From: DAOTYH01 sp034435015
GTDB taxonomy: Bacteria; Chloroflexota; Anaerolineae; Aggregatilineales; UBA3940
DNA length: 35,774 bases
NCBI GenBank assembly: GCA_034435015.1
Contig: DAOTYH010000094.1
Span: 1 to 35,774, forward strand
Reading direction: 5' to 3'
Part shown: positions 21,936-29,615 of the stretch, one piece after another
Layout: the number at the start of each line of letters is the position of its first letter
How positions within the stretch are numbered: the stretch's first letter is position 1
The notes under the pieces: model-generated
Database searches by the model: none
What the model saw: the letters and a program-made list of their open reading frames with translations, nothing else
What the model was told of the DNA's origin: nothing
Program-made: the position numbers and the translations under genes

Positions 21936-24749
21936 ATGCGCGACATCCTCGTCGCGGTGGACCTTGAGACAACGGGGCTTGACCCCACTTATGACCGGAT
22001 CATCGAAATAGGAGCAGTGAGATTCCAAGAGGGTAAAGTTCTGGATGAGTGGCGGACCTTCGTCAATCCCGGCTTCCCTATTCCGCCTGCTGTCACTCAA
22101 TTGACTGGAATCCGCGATCAAGACGTAGAACGTGCCCCGCAATTGGCAGTTGTACTGCCGCCGCTTCGTCGTTTCGTGGGCAGTGCCGCTTTGATAGGGC
22201 ACAATGTCAGTTTTGATCTGGGCTTCTTGAAAGCGGCGGGCCTGCACCTTGATAATGCCGTCATTGATACCTATGCGCTGGCCTCAGTGTTGTTACCTGA
22301 TGTGCCCCGTTACAACCTGAGTGCACTGGCCGCTTTTCTGGGGGTCCAATCCAATGGGGCGCATCGGGCGCTTAATGATGCCCATGTAACTTGTGCAGTT
22401 TACTGGGAGCTGTGGAAGCGAGCATTTGCCCTGCCGCTTGATCTGCTGGCTGAGATTGTGCGGGCCGGTGAGCAGATGCCTTGGGACGGGAAGGTGTTCT
22501 TCAAGGCGGCTCTGCAAGAACGTTCACGAGAGGTGTTTGCAACACCCCAGATTGAGACGTCAGGCGAATCGAGAGAGGCCAATACCTTAGACAATCTCTC
22601 GCAAGAGCCAGATAGCTCCCTGCAAGCATACCAGCCAACACTTCGCCGTTTGGATGTAGAGGCTCTCGCGGCCCTGATTGAGCCGGGTGGCCCGGTTGAA
22701 GCGGCTTTCCTTGGTTATGAGTATCGCCCTCAACAGGTCGCTATGTTGAAGGCCGTAGGCCATGCCTTCAACGAGGGCCAACATCTGCTGATTGAGGCCC
22801 CGACTGGAGTAGGCAAGTCTATGGCCTACTTGATCCCTGCTGTTGCTTTTGCGGTGCAGAATAATGAACGGGTCGTGATCAGCACGAACACAATTAACTT
22901 GCAGGAACAGCTTGTCACCAAGGATGTTCCTCTCCTTCAGTCTGTGCTGGGGGTCCCATTTCGGGCGGCGGTGCTTAAGGGGCGGGGTAACTATCTTTGC
23001 CCGCGTCGTCTGGCCGCCCTGCGCCGGCGTGGGCCCACTTCGCCTGAAGAGATGCTTATGCTTGCCAAGTTATTAGTCTGGCGGAGCAAGGATCGAAGCG
23101 GCGAACGCAGTCGTCTGTCACTGCGGGGTCCGATCGAGTCCAGCATTTGGCAAGGCTTGAGCGCTGAGGATGAGGGTTGCACAATAGAACGTTGTGCTCA
23201 ACAACAAGGTGAAATATGCCCGTTTTACCGGGCACGGCTGGCGGCAGAGAATGCCCATCTGGTGATCGTCAATCATGCCTTGCTCCTGTCAGATGTGGTG
23301 ACCGAGGGACATGTCCTGCCTGAGTATCGTCGCTTGATTATAGACGAGGCTCATCACCTAGAGGATGCTGTTACAAACAGCCTGAGCTTCCGCACCGATC
23401 CTGAGACTCTTAAGCGGGAGATTGCAGAGCTGGGTACGCTCAAGACCGGCTTACTGGGGGAGGTCCTCAAGCAATGCCAGGGGGCGATCCCTCAGGGGTA
23501 TTTCAACTCTCTGGCTGATTATGTGAGTATTGTTGTCAGAGCGACTACTGATATGCAGCAACATATCGAGTGGCTCTTCGAGACTTTGCGGGGTTTTCTT
23601 GAGAGGCATGTCCGTCTTCCGCGCAATGAATATGCCCAGCAGGCCCGTATCGTGGATGCACTTCGTCGTCAGCCTGGATGGGCCGAAGTTGAACGGTGCT
23701 GGGACAACCTGAGTCATTTTACCTCTGCTATTGCAGATGCGATGGTGGAACTTGCCCGCGGGCTGGCCGAGCTGGGGGAGTATGAGATCGAGCAGTATGG
23801 GGATTTATTGGCTGGGGTAGGGGCGGCCGCGAATCATCTAAGCCAGTTGCATAAGCGGTTGCATGAGATCGTGGAGAAACCTGACCCCAACATGATCTAC
23901 TGGGCTGAGTTCCAGCCTGATGGGCAACGTATCTCGTTGCATGCCGCTCCTCTAGACGTAGGGCCGTTGGTACAGAAGCATCTCTGGCTGACCAAGGAAA
24001 CAGTTGTGATGACCAGTGCGACCTTGCGGACGGACGGGTCTTTCGAATATATCCGCGAGCGGCTCGATGCAGATCATGCTGAAGAATTGGCAGTCGATTC
24101 ACCTTTTGATTACGAATCATCTACTCTTCTCTACCTTGTGAACGACATTCCTGAGCCTTCAGATCAAGGTGCCTACCAGCGGGCTGTAGAGCGGGGTTTG
24201 TTATCGCTGTGCCGGGCAACGCAGGGCCGGACTATGGTCTTGTTTACCAGTTATGCCCAGTTGCGCGAGACCGCGAAGGCTATCAGCGAAGCATTAGCCC
24301 GTGACGGAATTATGGTCTACGACCAAAATGAGGGGGCCAGCCGCGCCCAACTGCTGGATGGATTTATCCAGACAGAGAAGGCGGTGCTGATGGGAACACG
24401 CTCCTTCTGGGAAGGGATAGATGTGCCTGGCCCAGACCTGAGCGTACTGGTGATCGTGCGACTACCTTTTGCAGTGCCCAGTGATCCGCTGTTTGCGGCT
24501 CGGAGTGAGCTGTTTGACAACGCTTTTGCGCAATATGCATTACCAGAGACGATCTTGCGCTTCCGGCAGGGATTTGGCCGGTTGATTCGCCGCAAAGATG
24601 ACCGAGGGGTGGTGGCAGTTTTTGACCGACGGATTGTGAGCAAAGCGTATGGCCGGCAGTTCTTGAACTCGCTTCCGGCGTGTACTGTTCGGCAGGGCCG
24701 GCTGGCTGATCTTCCACAGGCCGCGCTGGACTGGCTGGGGTGGTCGTGA
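21936..24749 (+). CDS. dinG: DinG-family helicase with N-terminal DnaQ-like 3'-5' exonuclease
   Basis: A 937-aa fusion. Residues 1-165 form a DEDDh exonuclease: VDLETTG (D9, E11), GHNVSFD (D94) and HRALNDAH (H143, D148), all five catalytic residues kept. From about 255 a superfamily 2 XPD/DinG helicase follows: Walker A EAPTGVGKS (287-295), DEAHH (470-474), and four cysteines C355, C415, C420 and C428 positioned between them as in Fe-S-cluster helicases. The C-terminal motifs include VMTSATL, GTRSFWEGIDVPG and RFRQGFGRLIRR. DinG unwinds R-loops, D-loops and forked DNA 5' to 3' during repair. AGAAAGG upstream of the ATG is a weak ribosome site. The second unit of a two-gene operon. Confidence 0.93.
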   Translation: MRDILVAVDLETTGLDPTYDRIIEIGAVRFQEGKVLDEWRTFVNPGFPIPPAVTQLTGIRDQDVERAPQLAVVLPPLRRFVGSAALIGHNVSFDLGFLKAAGLHLDNAVIDTYALASVLLPDVPRYNLSALAAFLGVQSNGAHRALNDAHVTCAVYWELWKRAFALPLDLLAEIVRAGEQMPWDGKVFFKAALQERSREVFATPQIETSGESREANTLDNLSQEPDSSLQAYQPTLRRLDVEALAALIEPGGPVEAAFLGYEYRPQQVAMLKAVGHAFNEGQHLLIEAPTGVGKSMAYLIPAVAFAVQNNERVVISTNTINLQEQLVTKDVPLLQSVLGVPFRAAVLKGRGNYLCPRRLAALRRRGPTSPEEMLMLAKLLVWRSKDRSGERSRLSLRGPIESSIWQGLSAEDEGCTIERCAQQQGEICPFYRARLAAENAHLVIVNHALLLSDVVTEGHVLPEYRRLIIDEAHHLEDAVTNSLSFRTDPETLKREIAELGTLKTGLLGEVLKQCQGAIPQGYFNSLADYVSIVVRATTDMQQHIEWLFETLRGFLERHVRLPRNEYAQQARIVDALRRQPGWAEVERCWDNLSHFTSAIADAMVELARGLAELGEYEIEQYGDLLAGVGAAANHLSQLHKRLHEIVEKPDPNMIYWAEFQPDGQRISLHAAPLDVGPLVQKHLWLTKETVVMTSATLRTDGSFEYIRERLDADHAEELAVDSPFDYESSTLLYLVNDIPEPSDQGAYQRAVERGLLSLCRATQGRTMVLFTSYAQLRETAKAISEALARDGIMVYDQNEGASRAQLLDGFIQTEKAVLMGTRSFWEGIDVPGPDLSVLVIVRLPFAVPSDPLFAARSELFDNAFAQYALPETILRFRQGFGRLIRRKDDRGVVAVFDRRIVSKAYGRQFLNSLPACTVRQGRLADLPQAALDWLGWS

Positions 24750-24754
24750 ACAGC

Positions 24755-24782
24755 TTGCGCGATCTGTTGACTCAGGTAGAAT
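24755..24782 (+). promoter_or_regulatory. Promoter of the single-domain response regulator
   Basis: TTGCGC (24755-24760), 16-base spacer, TAGAAT (24777-24782), immediately after the dinG stop and 52 bases before ATG 24835. Confidence 0.5.
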
Positions 24783-24834
24783 TGCTATTGGGGTAGGGTT
24801 ATTACCCTGCTTGGGCCATGGGGGTAGGAATGTG

Positions 24835-25260
24835 ATGTCTGACCAATCAGTGGATAACCGCCGTAAGGTGGTCTATGTAGAAGACGAGCCTACCATGATC
24901 GAGTTGGTAGAGCTGATCTTGAAGGGGCGTGGTTATCAAGTCATCGGAGCGAAAGGAGGGCAGGAGGGGCTTGAGCTGATCCCTCAGGTCAAACCTGATC
25001 TAGTCCTGCTCGACCTGATGATGCCTGATATGAATGGCTGGGATGTATACCAGAAGATGAAGGCTGATGAGTACATGAAAACCATCCCCGTCATCATTGT
25101 GACAGCCAAAGCGCAGACCATTGACAAGATGCTGGGTCTGCATATAGCCAAAGTACAGGACTACATCACAAAGCCCTTTAGCCCTTCCGAGCTGATTGAG
25201 AGTGTCAATAGGGTGCTGAGCCGTCAGGCGGATCAAGCTGGTGAGGAAGCTCAAAACTAG
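24835..25260 (+). CDS. Single-domain (CheY/Spo0F-like) response regulator
   Basis: A 141-aa receiver without output domain. VVYVEDEP (acidic pair D17-E18 region), phospho-acceptor D60 in LVLLDLMMPD, T90 in IIVTAK and K113 in DYITKPFS. It resembles the receiver at 12933-13529 (both read Y-[IV]-EDEP, [IL]-x-LLD and DYITKPF/AYITKPF), so the two look paralogous. The frame opens at TTG 24811, but ATG 24835 with TAGGAA just upstream is preferred. Own promoter and own terminator. The partner kinase is unknown; a phosphorelay with the receiver-kinase at 19397 is possible but unproven. Confidence 0.92.
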   Translation: MSDQSVDNRRKVVYVEDEPTMIELVELILKGRGYQVIGAKGGQEGLELIPQVKPDLVLLDLMMPDMNGWDVYQKMKADEYMKTIPVIIVTAKAQTIDKMLGLHIAKVQDYITKPFSPSELIESVNRVLSRQADQAGEEAQN

Positions 25261-25301
25261 GCGGCTAATGCCTTTTGTTGTTGCATTGTAACCAAGTTGT
25301 A

Positions 25302-25333
25302 CGGGGGGCAAGACCAATGCCCCTCGATTTGTT
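25302..25333 (+). terminator. Rho-independent terminator of the response regulator
   Basis: A 9-bp stem (25302-25310 with 25318-25326, one G-T pair) and 7-base loop, followed by ATTTGTTTG. It begins 41 bases after the stop. Confidence 0.65.
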
Positions 25334-25418
25334 TGTTGGTTGTGGAGTCTCTGCTTGGTAAGTCCTTGTAGTGCGTTGGCGTGAACGATACACTGATAGC
25401 ATACTGAGAGAGTAAAAC

Positions 25419-25796
25419 ATGCCTAGAGAGGGACGTCTGATTCATGCGGCGAGTGGAACTATCCTGCTAAGCCGGGTGCGTTGGTGCGACTCGTTTGGCT
25501 GTAAGTTGAGAGGGTTGATGTTCCGAAGCAGGCTTGAGCCGGGAGAAGGCCTTCTGATGGTTGAGCGTGTGGCCAGCCGTTCGGGCACTGCCATTCACAT
25601 GTTATTCATGGCTTTCCCTATTGCTGTCGTGTGGATGGATGAGGCATTTCGGGTGGTGGATAAGACCCTCGCCAGACCGTGGCGGTTGGCCTATTTGCCT
25701 GCTCAAGCGGCCTGTTACACCTTGGAGGCCGAGCCGGGTTTATTGGAGCGTGTTCACATAGGCGACAGGCTGATGTTTGAGGCGCTAGATGGGTAA
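25419..25796 (+). CDS. DUF192 family protein
   Basis: A 125-aa protein of the DUF192 family, small beta-barrel proteins of unknown function. The diagnostic blocks are present: CDSFGCKLRGLMFRSRLEPGEGLLM (residues 23-47) and IHMLFMAFPIAVVWMDEAFRVV (59-80). In many homologues the corresponding segments read RGLMxR and IHTxFMxFPIDVVFLD. No signal peptide, unlike many Gram-negative copies. GAGAGAG precedes the ATG. A possible promoter is TTGGCG at 25376-25381 and CATACT at 25400-25405. The stop overlaps the LysM/M23 gene start by 8 bases. Confidence 0.87.
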   Translation: MPREGRLIHAASGTILLSRVRWCDSFGCKLRGLMFRSRLEPGEGLLMVERVASRSGTAIHMLFMAFPIAVVWMDEAFRVVDKTLARPWRLAYLPAQAACYTLEAEPGLLERVHIGDRLMFEALDG

Positions 25797-27219
25797 GAGG
25801 CTTCTTTTCGGCAGACTACCTCTCTTGCTGGTAGGGGTGGTGGCATTGTGTCTGATGGGACAGCCGGCTTTTGCTCAGGAGGGCGGAATTGAGGCGCCTC
25901 CTCAGCCAGTCACAATTCATGTCGTTCAGGCCGGTGAAACGCTCTCGTCTATTGCGTTGCTGTATGGTACTTCTGTGGAGGCGTTGCGAGAGGCAAACAA
26001 CTTAGGCGATCTGGAGGATATAGAGGTCGGCCAGCGGCTGTTGATCTTTAGAGGGGGATTTGCTTCAGCATTGAGGGAAGGACGCTCTGTTACGATTGGG
26101 TTGGGAGACACATTGGACGCACTAGCAGTCCGTTATGGGGTTTCACGTGAGCAGTTGGCCCTTATGAACAGAGTGGTCAACCCGGACAGCTTGTATGCCG
26201 GGCAGACCCTTCTTATTCCCGAATCTACAAGACTGCCTGCGGCGTGTACGGGTAGTGTCATCCGGCTGAGTGAAGGCGACTCGTTGTTGCGGTTGGCACT
26301 GCGAACAAACAGCAATGTTGTCGCATTGAGGTTGTGCAACAAAGTAAGCATGATTGTAGCAGGGACGGTGTTGCTCGTTCCTGATGAGAGTACTTCTCAA
26401 CCCTCTCTGTTTGCCCCGTGGGAGCGCATTATATTGCATCCCCTGCCGCTTGAACAAGGGCACAGCGGCGGGTTACAGGTCTCTACCAGCGAGGCCGGCA
26501 CCCTACAGGCAATCTTTCTGGGCAAAGAGCTGAACGTTGTCTCAACAGATGGTGTGCTTCATCAGGCAGTGCTTGGTATTGACCGGTGGACTGCGCCGGG
26601 GCTTTATCCCTTGAGCCTGATCTTTCGAGATGGGGCTGGGAGGACATGGACGTACACCAGACTGGTTTCGGTGGCAGGGGGTAGTTATCCCTCTCAGAGA
26701 GAGGTTATCCGCCTCTCTGCTGAAGATATGGCATTGCTAAGCGATCCGCTGGCTATTCAGCAGGAATCACTCTACATTCAACAGAGTATGACCGGCTTTA
26801 CACCAGAACGCCACTGGGATGGGGTGTTTTTGCTCCCAACGGCAGGTGTGCTGACCTCCGGCTTTGGGACGGTCCGTGACTATAATGTAGCAGGGTTTGG
26901 CAATTTCCATACGGGCGCTGATCTGGCGGCCCGTGTAGGCACATTTATCTATGCACCGGCTGATGGAGTGGTAGTAGATACCGGTCTGCTGGATGTGCGG
27001 GGTTATGTTACGATCATTGACCATGGATGGGGGGTTTACACTGGCTACTGGCATCAAGCCAGCATCCTTGTTAATCCGGGTGATGTTGTGACAGCCGGCC
27101 AACAGATAGGAACGGTTGGCAACACAGGCTTATCTACAGCCTCTCACCTGCACTGGGAGATGTGGGTGGCAGGGGTTCAGGTTGACCCGCTCCAGTGGGT
27201 ACGAGAGGCTTTTCCATAA
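25789..27219 (+). CDS. Secreted LysM-M23 peptidoglycan endopeptidase
   Basis: A 476-aa exported cell-wall protein. Signal peptide 1-29 (LLLVGVVALCLMGQPAFAQ). Two clear LysM peptidoglycan-binding repeats (about 43-87, HVVQAGETLSSIALLYGTS, and 100-143, VTIGLGDTLDALAVRYGVS) and a weaker third (157-198) that carries two cysteines (C153, C183). A beta-rich linker follows (207-340), then an M23 metallopeptidase domain: FGNFHTGADLA (H374, D378) and SHLHWEM (H453, H455), with GYWHQAS (H422), so zinc ligands and catalytic His are intact. It should cleave peptide cross-links outside the cell membrane. Its ATG overlaps the end of the DUF192 gene by 8 bases. 84 bases to the next promoter-driven gene. Confidence 0.92.
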   Translation: MGKRLLFGRLPLLLVGVVALCLMGQPAFAQEGGIEAPPQPVTIHVVQAGETLSSIALLYGTSVEALREANNLGDLEDIEVGQRLLIFRGGFASALREGRSVTIGLGDTLDALAVRYGVSREQLALMNRVVNPDSLYAGQTLLIPESTRLPAACTGSVIRLSEGDSLLRLALRTNSNVVALRLCNKVSMIVAGTVLLVPDESTSQPSLFAPWERIILHPLPLEQGHSGGLQVSTSEAGTLQAIFLGKELNVVSTDGVLHQAVLGIDRWTAPGLYPLSLIFRDGAGRTWTYTRLVSVAGGSYPSQREVIRLSAEDMALLSDPLAIQQESLYIQQSMTGFTPERHWDGVFLLPTAGVLTSGFGTVRDYNVAGFGNFHTGADLAARVGTFIYAPADGVVVDTGLLDVRGYVTIIDHGWGVYTGYWHQASILVNPGDVVTAGQQIGTVGNTGLSTASHLHWEMWVAGVQVDPLQWVREAFP

Positions 27220-27222
27220 TGA

Positions 27223-27252
27223 TTGCGGGCGAAGTTATCAATCGGGTATAAT
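27223..27252 (+). promoter_or_regulatory. Promoter of the unknown gene pair 27334-29418
   Basis: TTGCGG (27223-27228), 18-base spacer, perfect TATAAT (27247-27252), just after the M23 stop. Confidence 0.55.
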
Positions 27253-27333
27253 CACGCGCGCAAACTCAATATTTTAACGATAATTCCTACTTGCGAGATC
27301 ATCATGGTAAATCAGTTTAGGGAGGCTGTTCAG

Positions 27334-28923
27334 GTGTCCCAGCTACGAAGGACCCAGACTGAGGAATACTGGGGGGCTGACTTTCAGATTGAGCAAGCTG
27401 ACATTGATCACCTGTACAGCATCTTGTTCGAGCGCGAGACCCCTCTCTCAGATGACGAGATGGCGCTGGCTCTTGTGCGCTATCGCGTTCAGCGTGAAGA
27501 GGAAGAACTGGCTCGGAGGGCAGGGGCGGGCAATGTCTATCAACCGCGGAAGCACTATGAGGTGGGTGAAGAAATAACCTTCCCGGCTCTGGGGCATGTT
27601 AGCGGCAAGGTTGTGGGTGTACGCCCAGGCAACAATCCAGACTATGGTCATTTCAATGTTGTACAGGTAGAGTTCGAGGGAGACAAGACACTGGAGTTTG
27701 CCAGCGACCTTGCCGTAGAGCACAAGTTGAATATAGATGAGACTCCGCAGGAAACGGACGATCAATCACTGCTTACGCCAGAGGAAATCTTCATCGAATA
27801 CGGCGGGAATGTAGCAGACGTTCTGCGCAAGCGGCTGGCAGAGCATGACGATTTGGTGCGGCTGGCGGGGAAGTGGTTCCCTCGTTCCTTGCTGGTGGAA
27901 GTGAATATTGGCCATCTTCATCTGGCGGAGGCCGTGCTGGATGTAAACGGCGGCGGCCCCATGACTGCCTCTGAAATTCTTGAGCAAATCGGTATGCTGG
28001 ATAATGTGAGTGAACGGTTGGCTGAGTTCTCGCTTAATTACAGCCTCCAGCAGGATGAGCGATTTGATGAGGTAGGGCCGGCAGGGCAGGTTCTCTGGTA
28101 TTTGACACGCATGGAACCGCCAGAGGTGCAACAGACGCCCCCCCGACTGGTGTATACGCCAGTGCTTTATGATCCCAGTGTGCTGACCTCCGACTTACGT
28201 GAGTTGGAAGTGGAGATTGGCGATGAGCTTTCCGAAATAGTCCCCCAGCGGTCTCCCCGTCCTCAGTCGGTGACGGTCACATTAACGTATGCCCATCATT
28301 GTACTGGTACATTGCCTCTTTCTGTCCAATTGCGCCGGATGTTTCCGACTGCTTACGAGTCCGAGCGTATTCGTTTCACCCTAGTAGATGCTCTGGATGG
28401 GGAAGAAATACCGGCATGGGTGGTTCGGCCCGGTGGTTATGTGTATGGCCTGAAGGAATGGTTCAAGAAGCACGATATTCCGGTTGGGGGATACTTGACT
28501 ATCCACCGTACTGATGAGCCAGGCCGTGTCCAGATCAGTTATGCACGTCGCAATCCCCGCATTGAGTGGGTGCGCACCGCTCTGGTTCAGAATAACCAGT
28601 TGTCCTTTGAGAACAGAAAACGTGCCATCGGGTGCGAGTACGACGATCTGATGATTATTGATGTGGCGGACCCGCAAGCCATAGAAGCGCTCTGGCAACG
28701 GCATACGACGCGGGCTACACCGCTGGAGCGGCTCATGCAGGAGTGTTGCCGGGAGCTTGCACCGCTTAACCCGCAGGGTACGGTTCATGCCAAGACATTG
28801 TATAGTGCCATCAATCTTGTCCGGCGCTGTCCGCCGGGGCCGATCTTTGCCCGGTTGGTGACTTTGCCTCAATTTGAACATGTGGGCGGCCCCTACTGGC
28901 GCCTGAGAGAGAGTTCATCCTGA
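27334..28923 (+). CDS. Unknown multidomain protein, probably nucleic-acid binding
   Basis: About 529 aa; I do not recognise the family. Numbered from GTG 27334, residues 20-65 are a charged helical region (DEMALALVRYRVQREEEELARR). Residues 75-130 are an SH3/KOW-like beta barrel (HYEVGEEITFPALGHVSGKV...GHFNVVQVEFEG). Residues 185-260 look like a winged helix of HARE-HTH type (EVNIGHLHLAEAVLDVNGGG, PMTASEILEQIGML...RFDEVGPAGQVLWYL). A beta-rich middle follows and the C-terminus is helical, with HAKTLYSAINLVRRCPPGPIFARL. AGGGAGG (27319-27325) eight bases ahead supports GTG 27334; ATG 27304, without a good ribosome site, is the alternative and adds ten residues. No membrane segment. Followed 54 bases on by another small winged-helix-like protein. 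Confidence 0.72.
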   Translation: MSQLRRTQTEEYWGADFQIEQADIDHLYSILFERETPLSDDEMALALVRYRVQREEEELARRAGAGNVYQPRKHYEVGEEITFPALGHVSGKVVGVRPGNNPDYGHFNVVQVEFEGDKTLEFASDLAVEHKLNIDETPQETDDQSLLTPEEIFIEYGGNVADVLRKRLAEHDDLVRLAGKWFPRSLLVEVNIGHLHLAEAVLDVNGGGPMTASEILEQIGMLDNVSERLAEFSLNYSLQQDERFDEVGPAGQVLWYLTRMEPPEVQQTPPRLVYTPVLYDPSVLTSDLRELEVEIGDELSEIVPQRSPRPQSVTVTLTYAHHCTGTLPLSVQLRRMFPTAYESERIRFTLVDALDGEEIPAWVVRPGGYVYGLKEWFKKHDIPVGGYLTIHRTDEPGRVQISYARRNPRIEWVRTALVQNNQLSFENRKRAIGCEYDDLMIIDVADPQAIEALWQRHTTRATPLERLMQECCRELAPLNPQGTVHAKTLYSAINLVRRCPPGPIFARLVTLPQFEHVGGPYWRLRESSS

Positions 28924-28977
28924 TTACCCTAGACAGGACTACCGCCCTGCTTAGGCCCCCGCGAGAGGAGGAGCACT

Positions 28978-29418
28978 GTGTCCAGGCCGACAATCCCGTC
29001 AACCAGCCTGGTCAAACCGACACTTGATACCCGGTTTCACATTGACTATGAATGGTGGGAGCGTTCAGGCGAGGACCTGAGGCTCTATATGCTTCAACAT
29101 TTGTGCGAAGCCCATCGCCAAGAGCTGACTGATCATGAGCCGCAAGTGGAATTAGACTGGGTTGATCCTGAAACCGGCGAGGTGAAGCGGGTCAATTATC
29201 TGAACTATACTCTACTCAAGCATTGTAGCCAACAACCTGACTATATCACTGAGCGTACCTCGCTGGTGGATGCCGTCTTCCGGGCGTTGTTGGCTGTGGG
29301 TAACCGCCCTTTGACACCGGTTGAATTAGCGGTATATACCCGCCGCCCCGCTGAGATGATCCTTCGAACCTTGTCTGGCCGGACAGTTTATAAGGGGTTG
29401 CGTCCGGTGGTCGAGTAG
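28978..29418 (+). CDS. Small winged-helix-like protein, unknown; partner of upstream gene
   Basis: A 146-aa protein of no family I recognise. The N-terminal half is acidic (HIDYEWWERSGEDLRLYMLQHL, then ELDWVDPETGEVKRVNYLNY, a strand-turn-strand). The C-terminal 50 residues read like a winged helix (SLVDAVFRALLAVGNRPLTP, VELAVYTRRPAEMILRTLSG, YKGLRPV). GTG 28978 has AGGAGGAG five bases upstream, one of the best ribosome sites in the window. Same strand as and 54 bases after the 27334 gene, with no terminator between, so likely one operon. A nucleic-acid-linked role is inferred only from the predicted fold. Confidence 0.7.
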   Translation: MSRPTIPSTSLVKPTLDTRFHIDYEWWERSGEDLRLYMLQHLCEAHRQELTDHEPQVELDWVDPETGEVKRVNYLNYTLLKHCSQQPDYITERTSLVDAVFRALLAVGNRPLTPVELAVYTRRPAEMILRTLSGRTVYKGLRPVVE

Positions 29419-29441
29419 AAGGGAGCGGAAGGCAACTCTTT

Positions 29442-29470
29442 TTGCCCTGACAAGGGTGGCCGGTTAGAAT
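29442..29470 (+). promoter_or_regulatory. Promoter of tRNA-Arg
   Basis: TTGCCC (29442-29447), 17-base spacer, TAGAAT (29465-29470), with the mature tRNA 5' end 12 bases after the -10 box. Confidence 0.65.
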
Positions 29471-29482
29471 GTTTTGCAGGAC

Positions 29483-29555
29483 GCCCCTGTAGCTCAGAGG
29501 ATAGAGCAGGTGCCTTCTAAGCACAAGGCCGCAGGTTCGAATCCTGCCAGGGGCA
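29483..29555 (+). tRNA. tRNA-Arg, anticodon TCT
   Basis: A full cloverleaf of 73 bases. The acceptor GCCCCTG pairs with CAGGGGC and is followed by discriminator A; CCA is not encoded. D-stem GCTC/GAGC, anticodon loop CTTCTAA with TCT at 29516-29518 (reads AGA codons), 5-base variable loop, T-arm GCAGG-TTCGAAT-CCTGC. The outermost anticodon-stem pair is a G-A mismatch. Its own promoter and terminator flank it. Confidence 0.95.
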
Positions 29556-29571
29556 TCGAGTGGCTGTAAAA

Positions 29572-29600
29572 GGCACGGTGTGGGCCGTGCCTCTGTTTTT
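29572..29600 (+). terminator. Rho-independent terminator of tRNA-Arg
   Basis: GGCACGG (29572-29578) pairs perfectly with CCGTGCC (29585-29591) over a 6-base loop, followed by TCTGTTTTT. It ends 15 bases before the DUF1786 start. Confidence 0.85.
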
Positions 29601-29615
29601 ATGTGGAGAGATGAC

